A stretch of 64,000 nucleotides of DNA from Semisulcospira habei (GCA_036245525.1 BTPG01000003.1:189319535-189383534), one strand, 5' to 3'; shown: positions 32,655-43,372, counted from the stretch's first letter. The notes: generated from the sequence alone by a model not told the origin. A program made the numbers and translations.

Positions 32655-32978
32655 ACTTCACAGCAGACTCCTTGCAGGTTTTGTTCCGGGATGTTCCCCC
32701 GGACAAGATTTTCAGTTTTCTGAGAGAGTGCAATATTTTTCATAAGATTTGAGCATTCGTCGACTATGATAATTCTCTTATTTTGACCTTTTTGAGAGTC
32801 TGTAGACGTTTCCTTTAAAGACCTGTGCGACATTTTAGCCTGAAACATTAAAACGATATATTTACATCTTGTCTTAAGACCTTTCTTTTAGTCTGGCTGG
32901 CCAGATTTTTACCCATCCCGCCGTGAGATGGCCTTAGTTGCCTGCTCGGGGTTAAACCCAAATAACTAACTAACTAAC
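32655..32978 (+). mobile_element. LINE family 2 3' end, continuation of 29580-30556
   Basis: CTTCACAGCAGACTCCTTGC through CCGTGAGATGGCCTTAGTTG, GTTAAACCC and a (TAAC) tail. It matches 25325-25648 of the first relic and completes the element interrupted by the RTE-like insertion. Confidence 0.8.
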
Positions 32979-32995
32979 CTCTCTAAGCCAGCCTC

Positions 32996-33300
32996 TGATC
33001 AACACACGTCGGCGCACACAAAGACGGACACACGGTGCTGCCCGCCATTAGTACGCTATGTGTGGGCTCGTGTATCGACAGGAATGCATCTCCTATTTTA
33101 ACCCACCCTCTGATCCACACACACTGGCACACATAAATAAAGACGGACATACGGCAATTCCCGACATTCGGAAGCTCTGTGCTGGCGTAGCATAGCTATT
33201 CTGAAGAATAATAACAGCACGAGCAGCGAAATGACGTCACGTCAAGCTTCACGTCATGGCATCATTAGCCCCATGACGCCGTGTTCATAGTGACGACTCG
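32996..33300. repeat. Dispersed repeat, inverted partner of 26921-27117
   Basis: Shared words in opposite orientation, plus an internal partial duplication: AAAGACGGACACACGG at about 33020 and AAAGACGGACATACGG at about 33138. Confidence 0.6.
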
Positions 33301-33514
33301 ATGTTATACGTCATCATCGCAGTACTAACATTTGACGTATAAGAGGATCTACTAAGCAATTTTCTTGTTGATTTTCAAGCCCAGAGGTTACAGTTCACAA
33401 TTTGACCTCATCCTACCACAGGGCCGGGACAAATAGCAGGCTTATGCAAACACTGTTTATGAAAAATCATGCCGGTATTAATGAGAATATAGCTTTTTTC
33501 GTAAAAGACTCCCC

Positions 33515-33902
33515 ACCCGGGTTTGCCCTGGGGGACTTGGGGGGGGGGGGGTTAACTACGTTTTAGTTCCCAGGGTCACACTGGTCAGCCCCACAGGGTG
33601 GGTTTTCCCCTCTATTCTGGGGCATGTGTTTCTGTCTACCCTTGGTCCATTCACCTGTATTTTCCTTTTTTAAACTCTCCCTATGTCTGCTCTGCCTGTA
33701 GCTCTTAATATTGGATGTGTGTTGCTAAATGGTCTTAGCTTTATTTAGGCCCCACGTCATAGGTTTATTTAACGTATTGGACCGGCTGGCGACATACATT
33801 CAATATTCTGTTTAGTTTTTTTTTCTCACACGCAGTGCAGGCACGTCCTGAGAAAGTCTTGTTGCTGTCGGGATGTTAAGCAATGTACAATCAATCAATC
33901 AT
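33515..33902 (+). mobile_element. Dispersed retroelement S, copy 3
   Basis: CACCCGGGTTTGCCCTGGGG to GTACAATCAATCAATC; nearly full-length, with an (AATC) tail. Confidence 0.78.
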
Positions 33903-34004
33903 CGTAAAATAAAAATTAAAGTTATGTTAGCTGTTTTACAAATGACTGCGAAAAAGTGGTGCAGAAAATTGTCTGATTTTCACACCTAGGGTGTACAGGT
34001 CACA

Positions 34005-34121
34005 ATTGTACACATACCAAGGGGAATTACTCAGCGCTGGACAGACAAACAGTTAGATCCCCTGCCCCCGCCTATCAGGCACCCAATCGCCAGCCCACAG
34101 AAAAATACGCAGGTATAGAAC
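34005..34121. repeat. 117-bp direct repeat, copy 1
   Basis: TTGTACACATACCAAGGGGA.. to ..GCAGGTATAGAACC is repeated at 34686-34806 with few changes. Confidence 0.85.
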
Positions 34122-34138
34122 CAGACGATCATCTACAT

Positions 34139-34151
34139 CCCTAAAAAGGAT
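34139..34151. repeat. SINE target duplication, left
   Basis: CCCTAAAAAGGAT, identical to 34453-34465. Confidence 0.88.
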
Positions 34152-34452
34152 TTGATTGATTATTTCCGGGTTTAACGTCCACGGCACCAAAGTGATAATG
34201 GACGGCCCTGACGGGCGGGTTATGGGGGACAGGGAAATCTATTGCCTATGGAGTACGACCTGAACACTGATCAATTCAGGCGCGCTCAAACTTGTGCCAC
34301 TTTGATTTACCAGGACCTTTCAACAAATCCGCCTTTCCCCCCTGGATTGCGAGTCCAGCTACCGGGGCCGAGACGGGGATTCGAACCCACGACCCGGCGA
34401 TTCCCTTCGCTCTCCTGCTCCGACGCTTAACCGCCTGAGCTATTTCGGACTC
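34152..34452 (-). mobile_element. tRNA-derived SINE with target duplication
   Basis: Read on the minus strand, the head resembles a tRNA gene, with a pol III A box (TAGCTCAGGCGGTTA, 34442-34428) and a B box (GGTTCGAATCC, 34387-34377). A 200-base unrelated body follows, and the end is GGACGTTAAACCCGGAAATA plus an (ATCA) tail. Perfect 13-bp target duplications at 34139-34151 and 34453-34465 mark a recent LINE-mediated insertion. The tail word GACGTTAAAC resembles the tails of LINE family 2 and element S, suggesting shared mobilising machinery (inference). Confidence 0.88.
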
Positions 34453-34465
34453 CCCTAAAAAGGAT
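34453..34465. repeat. SINE target duplication, right
   Basis: CCCTAAAAAGGAT, identical to 34139-34151. Confidence 0.88.
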
Positions 34466-34685
34466 GCATCAGGTCTAGCCTATAACCCATGTCTTTTTCT
34501 GGAACTTAAGAAGTAGGCAGGAGAAACACACATACACAAACAAGAAGGTGCGCTACTAAATGTGGTCGGGTAAATACCCTGATTTCCCACAGTAGATGCA
34601 CAAGACAATACACAACAATGTAACGATACAAGTTGCCTCGAGTTATAGAATACTCACAAACCAGATAGTGAGGCTAACGCTGGTA

Positions 34686-34806
34686 GAATTGTACACATAC
34701 CAAGGGGAATTACTCATCGCTGGACAGACAAACAGTTAGATCCCCTGCCCCCGCCAATCGGAAACCCAATCGCCAGCCCACAAAAAAATACGCAGGTATA
34801 GAACCT
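34686..34806. repeat. 117-bp direct repeat, copy 2
   Basis: Second copy of 34005-34121. The SINE and an unrelated stretch lie between the copies. Confidence 0.85.
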
Positions 34807-35321
34807 GTATCGTTACATTGTCCTAGAGGATAAAGATAAAACGAAACGTCTCCAAGAAGCACGTGTTTCATTAAAAAAAAAAAAAAACCCAAACAAACTG
34901 GGTTTTTGCCCTCTGTCTTCTAAAGGTTAAAAAATTCACTTGCGACGGATTACAGAATGCACGTCGCTGATCAGTACTTTCTGGGCACTGCGGCACTCGT
35001 CATTGAACCCTGGTACTCTTGGCTTCAGAGGGATTGTTGTAGAAGTTTTAGGGATGGTTTCACCTGCCACATCCAACAAAACAGAGGTAAACCAAGAAAC
35101 CGGTTTCTCGGCTGACATGATCACCTCCTCTGCAATACGAGACTGACAGATGACAGGACTACTGCCACATAGGTCGTTGTGAACCTGCCAAAGTCCAGCA
35201 TGAGAGAAGTTTCACACCAGTGAGGTCTAGAACGGTCTAAAGTAGGAAGGTGAACCATAATACACATAGGTTAAGTTGAGAAAAAAATCTTTTAACATCT
35301 GACCTCTAACCTAGTAGATCA

Positions 35322-35403
35322 GCTGCCCCTTCCTTTATTCTCACGTGGGATTTTCACGGATCACGCTCACCTATGGGTTAGTGAGCATTATGACAAAGAG
35401 ATC
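35322..35403. other. Micro-inversion inside the LINE relic
   Basis: This 80-base block encodes ..DQLPLPLFSRGIFTDHAHLW on the + strand, while the LINE on both sides reads on the - strand. The segment matches 22240-22397 once the palindrome there is removed. Confidence 0.7.
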
Positions 35404-35471
35404 ATTACTAGAGACCCGGAGCGACGGTGGCAGATAAACACTTCATATGGTTACGGTCTTCTCAAAGGTAA

Positions 35472-35981
35472 AGGCCCCGCCACACGGGCCGGTTGTGCCC
35501 CGATTTTGAAGCCGATTCCGATCCGATTGCGATCGGATGACGTCATTTATCCGATCCGGTCCCAATCGGCTGGGAAACGGGTGTCTAGAACCTGCTCTAT
35601 ATTTCCCGATCCGAATCGGTCCCGATCGTAAGCTTCAACCAATCAGAGCGCGTCTCGCAAAGCATGTCGTTTCAGCACGGTCTGCAAATGGCCGAACACG
35701 CCTGTTGTGAGCAGTACCACCGCCGTTGCCGCTGATGTTTCGCACGCTTCTTCCCGAATATGATGCAAAACTGCTGATAATGCAAGCACATCATCATCGC
35801 TGTCAAAACTAGCAGTCATTTTGCAGAACAGGTACGACTTTGATCTTCGATTCAAACCGGTCGGCTAAACAAGTCGGGACTTGTGTGGCAGTACACACGT
35901 TTTTTAGTCCGGTCCGATCACCTACCGATTCGAAAACTGATCGGGAATCGGCCTCAAAACCGGGCTCGTGTAGCGGGGCCT
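35472..35981. mobile_element. 510-bp MITE with TAA target duplication
   Basis: Ends AGGCCCCGCCACACGGGCC and its near-complement CGGGCTCGTGTAGCGGGGCCT are inverted repeats. TAA lies at 35469-35471 and 35982-35984. The interior is rich in CGATCCG/CGGATCG words. The 3-bp TWA target suggests the PIF/Harbinger group (inference); no transposase. Confidence 0.75.
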
Positions 35982-36261
35982 TAACTTGAGCGGCGACAGC
36001 CTGAAGACGGGTGTCGACACTAACAGGGATAAAATAAGATTTGGCTACTATTTAATGAAAAAAAGAGCCACTCCGCCAGAACACCTCTCCGAATCTTTGT
36101 GAATAGTATTAAAACCATTAAAAGACACAGGGTCAGTCGTCTTGAGGTAAGTCTCCTGAAGAGATATTACAGAGGGGTTATGTGACTTAACTAAAAGACG
36201 TAATTCGTCAAAGAGCGTGACGACCTCGACAATTCCACTGAAGCAGAGAGTACATGTTCGT

Positions 36262-36312
36262 TCACTTGCAGCGCAGGCTCGTTCTGAGAACGCCTTGTTG
36301 CTGTCGGGACGT
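36262..36312 (+). repeat. Short 3' fragment of element S
   Basis: GCGCAGGCTCGTTCTGAGAA..GCTGTCGGGACGTTAAC matches the 3' end of the S copies. Confidence 0.55.
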
Positions 36313-36315
36313 TAA

Positions 36316-36527
36316 CCTATTGAGCCCCGACACACCGCTACAAAATGATAGGCATCGACCATGATAGCTCATGGGTGGTGTCAGAATAGCTTGGTGTCTT
36401 TCGGCGCCAAGCTATCCTGACACCAGGCTTGAACTATCATGGTCGAAATATCTCCTGAATCGTAAGTGCAGTCTTCAGAGGACAACTTTCAGTATTTTGC
36501 GGAATGGCGAACCTGGTGCTGAATGTG
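36316..36527. repeat. Palindrome family A', TTAA-flanked (212 bp)
   Basis: TTAA at 36312-36315 and 36528-36531. Core ATGATAGCTCATGGGTGGTG.. / ..GAACTATCATGGTCGA. Confidence 0.78.
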
Positions 36528-36531
36528 TTAA

Positions 36532-36990
36532 ACAGTGTATGGGCTTTTGATACCGGAGCGCACGTTTTTTCCCCCCCAAATAATCCGCAAGGAAACACAG
36601 TTCTTTACCACTTTAAGAACACATCATTTAGTGTAATATATGCTGTTTTTACTTTATTCCCGAGAATTGCTGACTTTACTGTACAGTCCTAAACATGTGA
36701 TGAAAAGACAAAGAACAAGCAATTTCAATATCCTGCGGGAAAAGGTCAGATTTAAGAATAAACACCAAGCGTGCAGTGTTCTTGTATGCCGGCGCTATTT
36801 CAGGTTTGAAAACTTGGTCAACTTACTCATTCACGTGAATATGGACCTTCCTTTTAGTGGGCTGAATATATCTGGGGCACATTTAGGGATGGTACAGTCA
36901 GCCATTTCATGAAAAACAAAATCGAATTTTTACGACTATACAGCAAAACTGACACGTTTTATTAACGACTTTCTTGAAAGTAAATCAGGG
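36532..36990. repeat. Dispersed non-coding repeat, copy 1
   Basis: Matches 38030-38515 (shared GTGTATGGGC, AAAAGACAAA.AACAAGCAAT, TTGAAAACTTGGTCAA, GGGCACATTTAGGGATG). No coding potential in common. Confidence 0.8.
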
Positions 36991-37074
36991 ATACTATATA
37001 CTTCAGAGTTGTTCTTGCCCCAAAATAACAAAAGACGGCCGCAGTTGGCCCTCGCCCACAGCCATTTTTAAAAA

Positions 37075-37146
37075 CTCATTCGAGACGTGCCGACCTCGGA
37101 TACGCGGCTTATGCCGCGTATCCGAAGGCGGCACGTCTGGAATGAG
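37075..37146. repeat. Palindrome family B, 72 bp
   Basis: Right TTAA intact at 37147-37150; left site AAAA at 37071-37074. Confidence 0.88.
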
Positions 37147-37440
37147 TTAATTCTCTCGGTCCTTTATTTCATTTTGTCATGAATTCTTTAATTTCTCTAG
37201 TTCATTGTGTCATATCAGTCGATAGGATGCATGTTCAGACTATCATTTAGTAGACCTGCCTTTATTCATCAAGGCACGGCCATCGCATTCCCTTGCAGCC
37301 ATTCTTCGCTCTTTCGAGTAACTCGGCTGTTGCTTTGATGCTTTCTCATACCAGTTGTATAGAACAGTCTGCCTCCCAGCGTTACACACACAGACACACA
37401 ATTGGCACAAATATTGTGTGAGTAGGTCACATCATTAGCG

Positions 37441-37478
37441 TGTGTTGGTCTGTTATTTTGGACCTTACGGCTTTAAGA
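37441..37478. repeat. Half of palindrome family E
   Basis: GTTGGTCTGTTATTTTGGAC..TTACGGCTTT is one arm of the element seen complete at 62628-62691. Confidence 0.5.
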
Positions 37479-37646
37479 ATATCTCGCTTTTCACAAAAAT
37501 GGACATGCTGACTTTTGCAGTTAGTCGCCTGCTTGACGTTAAACGCACACAACTAAGTTTTGCCAATTTAGAGCAGACTTCTTTTTTTTAAAAACAAATC
37601 TCATTCTACCCCTGACACATCACAACAAGATATAGATCGACCTATG

Positions 37647-37769
37647 GTGCGCCAAACTATTCTGGCATCACCCTTGAACTATCATGGTCGATCTGTGTCC
37701 TGCACTGCACTGCAGTCTTCAGAGGACAACGGCAAAATTTGGGGATTTCGGTCTTGGGGGTACAATGCG
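37647..37769. repeat. Truncated palindrome family A' (right half)
   Basis: Only the right arm remains: GCGCCAAACTATTCTGGCAT to TACAATGCG before TTAA at 37770-37773. Confidence 0.7.
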
Positions 37770-38029
37770 TTAAAGGGCCGCATTTGGTGAGCAACTGGTC
37801 GTCGGTATGTCGTATTTAGTTTTATCATTGTGCCTAGGCCTCAGAGGGAGGAACTCCAAGATGTGTGTGTCTGACCGTCAACGGCGTCCCTATCATGTCA
37901 TAGGGTTTATGTTGCATTGATTTTTGAGAATGGATTGCGGCCTAACACAGTATTCTGTGGTCTTTTTCACGCGCAGGCTTGTCTTTAGAGGAAAACTTTC
38001 GTTTTTTTCGGGATTAGCGACCCTGGTGC

Positions 38030-38515
38030 TCAGTGTGCTAAGCAGTGTATGGGCCGTTTGACATAGGAGCGCACATCGGTTTTTTCCCACATATCGGTCT
38101 CCAGAAAGAAACAAATTTCTGTAGGCCTACCACTTTAAGAATAATATCATTTAGTATCAATTGACCTAACATAGGCTTTTTTAAAACTTAATTCCCGCGA
38201 ATTGGTGACTTTGCTGTACAGTCGTAAAAATTTGATAAAAAGACAAAAAACAAGCAATTTCAATATAGAGCCCCGGCGGGAAATGGCCAGATTTCAGAAT
38301 AACGTTCAAGCATGCAGACTTCATGTATGCCGGCTCTATTTCAGTTTTGAAAACTTGGTCAAGGTACTCATTCACGTAAAGTGGACCTTTTATTTACTGG
38401 GCTGAATGGGGCACATTTAGGGATGTAAAATCAGCCATTTCATGAAAAAAAAATCGAATTTTGACGACTATACAGCAAAAATGACACACTGTTCGACTTT
38501 CTCGAAAGTAAATCG
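38030..38515. repeat. Dispersed non-coding repeat, copy 2
   Basis: Second copy of 36532-36990, preceded by a fragment of the family A' right end (about 37975-38030). Confidence 0.8.
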
Positions 38516-38709
38516 TATTGGGTCAACTGGCACTGAATGACATTTGTTCTAAGAGTGATACAGAAAAGTGGTTCTTTGAGAAGATAATTATTTGCGAAAA
38601 ACGTGGGCGCCTATGTCAAAGAACCTATACAACCAACCAATCCAATATAGATGTTCGTAGCGGATGTCCGGCAGGGGACATAACTCGGCTTTCAAATGCT
38701 GTGCCTAGG

Positions 38710-38870
<161 letters not shown>

Positions 38871-38954
38871 AGTGCTCCGTGTACTTGACGTCCCTGATGG
38901 ATTGGCATGTCTTCACTTTTGCCTGTCCGATTTTGGTAAGTTTTATTACTTGAA

Positions 38955-39026
38955 CTCATTCGAGACGTGCCGCCTCCGGATACGCGGCTTATGCTGCGTA
39001 TCTGGAGGCGACACGTCTCGAATGAG
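38955..39026. repeat. Palindrome family B, 72 bp
   Basis: CTCATTCGAGACGTGCCGCC and complement. The flanks are TGAA and TTCA instead of TTAA. Confidence 0.88.
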
Positions 39027-39304
39027 TTCATAACATACTCTTTTTCATGCAGAAAACATGACTGCGGCAAATCTTCTTCTCGACTGACGGCCCCAAATAT
39101 CGGTCTCCAAACCACATATTACATGTCGCGACTTCTCAAAAGTGCTGCCAGTGTCCCCTCCCCTCTGCTGTAAAATCAGTGATTGGATTATGAGCAGCCT
39201 GTCCCACGGAAATGAAATAAGTGACACCACGCGCCTGGTCCATACTTGTCCAGAGCTTATCTGGCTAGGTTTGGTACTCAGTCACGCCTGCAGAGGGAAC
39301 ATCT

Positions 39305-39366
39305 GCAAGAGGCACAGATCCTCATAAGTCCCCGCAGTTGAGAGGGCTCATGAGGTTCTATGCCTC
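39305..39366. repeat. Palindrome family C copy
   Basis: GCAAGAGGCACAGATCCTCA / TGAGGTTCTATGCCTC arms, partly diverged. Confidence 0.65.
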
Positions 39367-39417
39367 ACTCTTTACCCGTATTCCTTGCATGGTTGCCGCT
39401 GTTTGGTTTCAAATTAA

Positions 39418-39608
39418 CCCACTCAGCCCCAAGGCCGCATTTCCCACATTTTAAAAGTGTAACCTAACAACAATGTACCAGCTGCAGGAGATTTTTCGAG
39501 GGTATTGCCAGATTAGCTTGGTGCCATCTGGCGCCAAGCTTATCTGGCACTACCCTTGAATTATCAGGGTCGATCCGTCTCTTGCTGTAGTGCGTCGGGG
39601 CTAAATGG
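39418..39608. repeat. Palindrome family A, TTAA-flanked (191 bp)
   Basis: TTAA at 39414-39417 and 39609-39612. Outer arms CCCACTCAGCCCCAAGGC / GTCGGGGCTAAATGG; core GATTAGCTTGGTGCC. Confidence 0.82.
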
Positions 39609-39612
39609 TTAA

Positions 39613-40150
39613 TAACGATTTTCAGCGCAAATATGCGTCAAATGATATGGCAGTGTCCACTGGTCTGCACAGTCTTCGCCAGCTGGCGGTGAAGCGATGG
39701 TCTCGGTGAGCAAAAGGTCGTCAGGCAAGCACCAGTCGTGGTTGTCCCGCGCACAGGGCAGGCGAACTTAGCCCGAAGCCTGCCCGAGGTCACATAGCTT
39801 TCTGGAGGAAGCACATCCGGTACTGACGGTCTTTTGGAGACATCAGTCCGCCCATTGTCTGTAAGGCAACGATGGATTACCGAGCTAGACTGAAGTAAGT
39901 AGAACACGCAAGGTGAACGGATTTTTCTTGAGCCTCTGCATCCTGCATAGGTTCATGAACATCTATGCATCTAGTGCTGAGATGGCTGGGGCTTTCTACA
40001 CGCCAAAAAAGCGGGGAGAGTGTATTTATTCTTAGACACAGAAAACTTGTAACAGCAGTCCGCGGTGATCAATAAGGGGCTGAACTGACGCAGACTGAAA
40101 TCCTTTCACCTCCTCTCTCTAAGGAACATGGACATAGATAAAAGCCATCT
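39613..40150. other. No gene seen
   Basis: Several short frames but no recognisable protein or repeat boundary. Confidence 0.4.
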
Positions 40151-40154
40151 GATT

Positions 40155-40219
40155 GCAAGAGGCATGTATTCTCATGAGCCCCTGCAAATTGCAGGGGCTC
40201 ATGAGTATACATGCCTCTT
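40155..40219. repeat. Palindrome family C copy
   Basis: GCAAGAGGCATGTATTCTCA / TGAGTATACATGCCTCTT. Both arms share substitutions not found in other copies (TGTATTC / GTATACA). Confidence 0.82.
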
Positions 40220-40390
40220 TCAGAAGTAACAAGATTTGCTGTCGTCTGCAACGGCAGCCATACAAGGGCTCGGCTTCGCGCAATCATGTCTGTGTGATTG
40301 GGGAGGACGAGCAACGGGCTATAATCGGGGACAGGGACCGCGGCCTGGTGAACTTGTTTATTCTGGTCGATGCCAAGGGACCATGGTACA

Positions 40391-40615
40391 TAATAGACAG
40401 GTTACGTTTAGAGTGAATGACTCCCAACAACAAACAAGAGAGAAATAATCATGGCTTGCACCATGAGCAAAAACAGCATTCCCACATCTCCAAGAGGCAT
40501 AGATCCTCATGAGCCCGTAGGGCTCATGAGGATCTATGCCTCTTGGAGATGTGGGAAGGGGAATGCGAGCCCTCGTTCGTTGTTGGGAGTCGTTCGTTGC
40601 TAACAAAACGTCACT
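40391..40615. repeat. MITE containing a 76-bp perfect family C palindrome
   Basis: Outer inverted repeats carry GACTCCCAACAAC and GTTGTTGGGAGTC; the core palindrome 40481-40556 runs CCCACATCTCCAAGAGGCAT to its exact complement. Related to 43816-44077. Confidence 0.8.
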
Positions 40616-40674
40616 AATGATAGCTACAGCGACGGTAGCGGCGTCAGTTGTGACAACGCATCTATTGCTATATT

Positions 40675-41005
40675 GGGCTCGGGAAGTTCCCCGCGTTGCC
40701 TAGCAGCGTCGGCTGCCGCGCAGCCATCTTGAGAGGACACGCTAGCCTGGCGATAGTCTTCATATAGTAGCGAAGTAGTGTTTGAACACGTTTTTCTTCA
40801 TGTTTCTTACTCTTTGGAAACAAACAAAAAACAGATTTTGGTTAGCGGTTTCCTACGGTGATGGCAAGATTTGCTGTTAATGCCTATAGCACGTCAGGAC
40901 TTTCCTGACATTGTCCTGACAGCGATTTCCCGATGAGCGCATGAGTCGCGTATCCTCTCAAGATGGACGCTACGACTAGCGTGATGACGTCAGCTTCCCG
41001 AGCCC
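40675..41005. repeat. MITE family M, copy 1 (331 bp)
   Basis: Ends GGGCTCGGGAAG / CTTCCCGAGCCC with flanking TATT on both sides. Interior shared with 45996-46333 (TTTGGAAACAAACAAAAA, CTTTCCTGACATTGT). Confidence 0.75.
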
Positions 41006-41423
41006 TATTGAGATACTGAATCTGACTCTGCGTAGAAACATACAGCGAATTCTGATATTATATATATTATGTATGTTCCAGGCTAAAGACTAATTACGAG
41101 TGCTTCCTAAGGAATTTTATGGATTTGGTTCCCCCTCCCCAACGCTACTTCCACCTGTAATGCCGATGTGGGTTGGGTTCTGCGTGGTGGTTGTTTGTTT
41201 CAGTCGCGCTTTCTTTGTCTTTTTGTTCATTTCACTCATTTTCCCGTTATTCACAACTTAGCCTAGTGAGATTTATTTTTTATAACACAGGACGGCAAAA
41301 GTCCCTAACGAGTTTGGTACTTCGAAAATACAAAGTGTACGTTGTATTTTAATTTTTAAGGGCTTTTGTGTCAGTGTTTTAAAAAAAAATGTTATGTTTT
41401 TAAATAAGAATTCATGACGTATG

Positions 41424-41735
41424 CCCCCCCCCCCCCCGGGTCTGCCCTGGGGGACTTGGGTGGGGTTAACTACTTTTTTAGTTCTCAGGGATTTCCCCTC
41501 TACTCTGGGGCATGTGTTTCTGTCTACCCTTGGTCCATTCACCTGTATTTTCCTTTTTTAAACTCTCCCTACTGTCTGCGCTCCCTGTAGCTCTTGATAT
41601 TGGATGTGTGTGGCTAAATGGTCTTTGGTTTATTTAGTGTGTTAGACCGGCTGGCGACACATTCAATATTCTGTTTAGTTTTTTCCCACAAGCAGTGCAG
41701 GCACGTCCTGAGAAATTCTTGTTGCTGTCGGGACG
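41424..41735 (+). mobile_element. Dispersed retroelement S, copy 4 (internal deletion)
   Basis: CCGGGTCTGCCCTGGGGGAC to TGTCGGGACGTTAAG. It lacks the CAGGGTGGGT block, so an internal deletion lies near 41490. Confidence 0.75.
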
Positions 41736-41836
41736 TTAAGAAACAACCAACCATGACGTATGGCCAGTACTAAACAAGTGAGATAAGTGCAGCCTGTCAA
41801 CTTATCCACCCCGTACACTCTATACTGAACCGGATC

Positions 41837-41918
41837 CATGATAGTTCAAGGGTGGTGGCAGAATAGCTTGGCGCCTACAGGCGCCAAGCTACTCTGCCAC
41901 CACCTTTAACTATCATGT
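41837..41918. repeat. Palindrome family A' core
   Basis: CATGATAGTTCAAGGGTGGT / CACCACCTTTAACTATCATG around GGCGCCTACAGGCGCC. The copy-specific TGGTGGCAG is mirrored by CTGCCACCA. Confidence 0.85.
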
Positions 41919-42206
41919 TCGATCTGTAGTGTCATTTGAACTGTAATGTCTTTTCTGGAGAATAACTCGTACATTTGGGGATGGCGACCTTAAGGGTTAA
42001 CGTGTTAACCTCGGCAGCTTTGGTAAATCAACCAGAGGCATGTATAGATACTTTATGGGTCTCTTGCGGGCGTATGTCGTCTCCATCTAGTTTTCGTGTG
42101 CAAGGGAGTCGGTTATCGTGCAAGGGAAGCACAGATCCTCGACAGTGATACGTTGGGAGGAGTCTAACAAGATGGGCTCCGTGACCAGCTGAGGTGCTGG
42201 AATAGG

Positions 42207-42274
42207 CCATGACAGTTCAAGGTGAGTGCCAGACTAGATTAAGCTAATCTGGCACTCACCTTGAACTGTCATGG
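42207..42274. repeat. Palindrome family A variant with altered arms
   Basis: CCATGACAGTTCAAGGTGAG / CTCACCTTGAACTGTCATGG. The GGCGCC centre is lost, yet the arms are perfectly matched. A lone arm (GCTAATCTGGCACTACCCTC) follows at 42304-42335. Confidence 0.82.
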
Positions 42275-42403
42275 CTGCCCCGTATGGGAAGACGCCAATT
42301 AAAGCTAATCTGGCACTACCCTCGCATTATCATGACCGACACATCGCGCGAACGCACGAGACCAGCGACATGAGGGTGCGTGTCAGGGCGTGAGACTATG
42401 ATA

Positions 42404-42471
42404 ACACTGGCTGCTTCCCTCGATTCGCTACCGCTGATCAGCGGCAGCGAATCGAAGAAGACAACCAGTGT
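42404..42471. repeat. Palindrome family D copy 1
   Basis: CACTGG..CCTCGATTCGCTACCGCTGA / TCAGCGGCAGCGAATCG..CCAGTG. Same design as 59680-59748. Confidence 0.8.
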
Positions 42472-43058
42472 GGGCCCGAGATGTGGCTGCTTTTGAATGA
42501 TTGACCGACCGACGGGTGCCTGTGCTCTGGAGGACATGGAAAAAAAAAAAAAAATGGAAAGGAAAGAAAAGCTGGTGCTCATCATGACGCCCCTTTACTG
42601 CTGACTGATCCCATTTTTTAGAGAGGACCCCGGGGGCAGAAAGAGAGCAATCGATGAAGGGTTCATTACAAGTCCAAAATGAAAGGGTGATTGGTTTACA
42701 GCTCGCAAAAAGACGATCTTTGTCATACACACTATCGGTTGGACCCCAGGCAATCGCCATAATCCACAGTGTGATTATGCAAGTCTTGAATCTTCAGTTT
42801 TTGTATGGAGAAAATGTTTTTTTCCCCATTGGTTTGTTTTTCCAGAGCTCGTTATCTATTGGTAACAGGCGGAAAATCTGCTGGTTTGACTTTGTTGCGT
42901 TAGCAATGTGATTCCATTTGAAAGCTGCCCTTCATGTTTTGCGCTGTTCCTAATATATTAGTCAGGACTAATACCATTTCTAGTAGGCTATGCACATAGA
43001 ACAAAAACTATTATTATCATAAGAGTGCCACCATTTAGGCGTCGCCGCGGGGAATAAA
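42472..43058. other. No gene seen
   Basis: Short A-run at 42540-42554. No recognisable protein or repeat family. Confidence 0.4.
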
Positions 43059-43148
43059 CCATGATACACGTAGTTCAAGGGTAGTGCCAGATTAGCTTGG
43101 CGCCTGTAGGCGCCAAGCTAATCTGGCACTGCCCCTGAACTGTCATGG
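43059..43148. repeat. Palindrome family A core
   Basis: TAGTTCAAGGGTAGTGCCAG / CTGGCACTGCCCCTGAACTG around GGCGCCTGTAGGCGCC. Confidence 0.82.
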
Positions 43149-43239
43149 CAGATCCATCTCCCGCAGGTGGTAACCGTCCCGAAACACCACCAACTGTTGC
43201 GCGGAAAGTGTAGCAGTAAGCTTGAAAGTGCTCGTGCAA

Positions 43240-43372
43240 TAACATTTCTGGTAAAGTATATAATTATGGGTAATAACATTTCTGGTAAAGAATATCTGAG
43301 TAATAACATTTCTGGTAAAGTATATAATCATGGCGGGTAATAACATTTCTGGTAAAGAATATCTGAGTACTG
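43240..43372. repeat. Four-copy short tandem repeat
   Basis: AATAACATTTCTGGTAAAG starts at about 43240, 43271, 43302 and 43339. Endings alternate between TATATAAT(T/C)ATG and AATATCTGAGT, so the true unit is a dimer of about 65 bases. Confidence 0.88.

Larger units (their letters stand above)
34930..36215 (-). pseudogene. LINE family 2 endonuclease relic (minus), with MITE and micro-inversion
   Basis: Minus-strand traces in order: FDELRLLVKSHNPSVISLQE near 36205-36145, GGVALFFIK near 36060, an interruption by a 510-bp MITE (35472-35981), continuation to about 35404, an inverted block (35322-35403), then MSAEKPVSWF, DVAGETIPKTSTTIPLKPRV and GFNDECRSAQK down to 34936. It matches 21920-22840 of the first relic segment by segment. 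Truncated at both ends. Confidence 0.8.

Noticed and set aside
31606..32733. A 375-aa host protein starting at 32733
   Set aside because: The first 30 or so codons are antisense to a LINE 3' end; the rest is a 5'-truncated RTE-like reverse transcriptase.
34370..34452. A functional tRNA gene on the minus strand
   Set aside because: A and B boxes are present, but the sequence continues into a SINE body and tail within a target duplication, and I could not fold a full cloverleaf.
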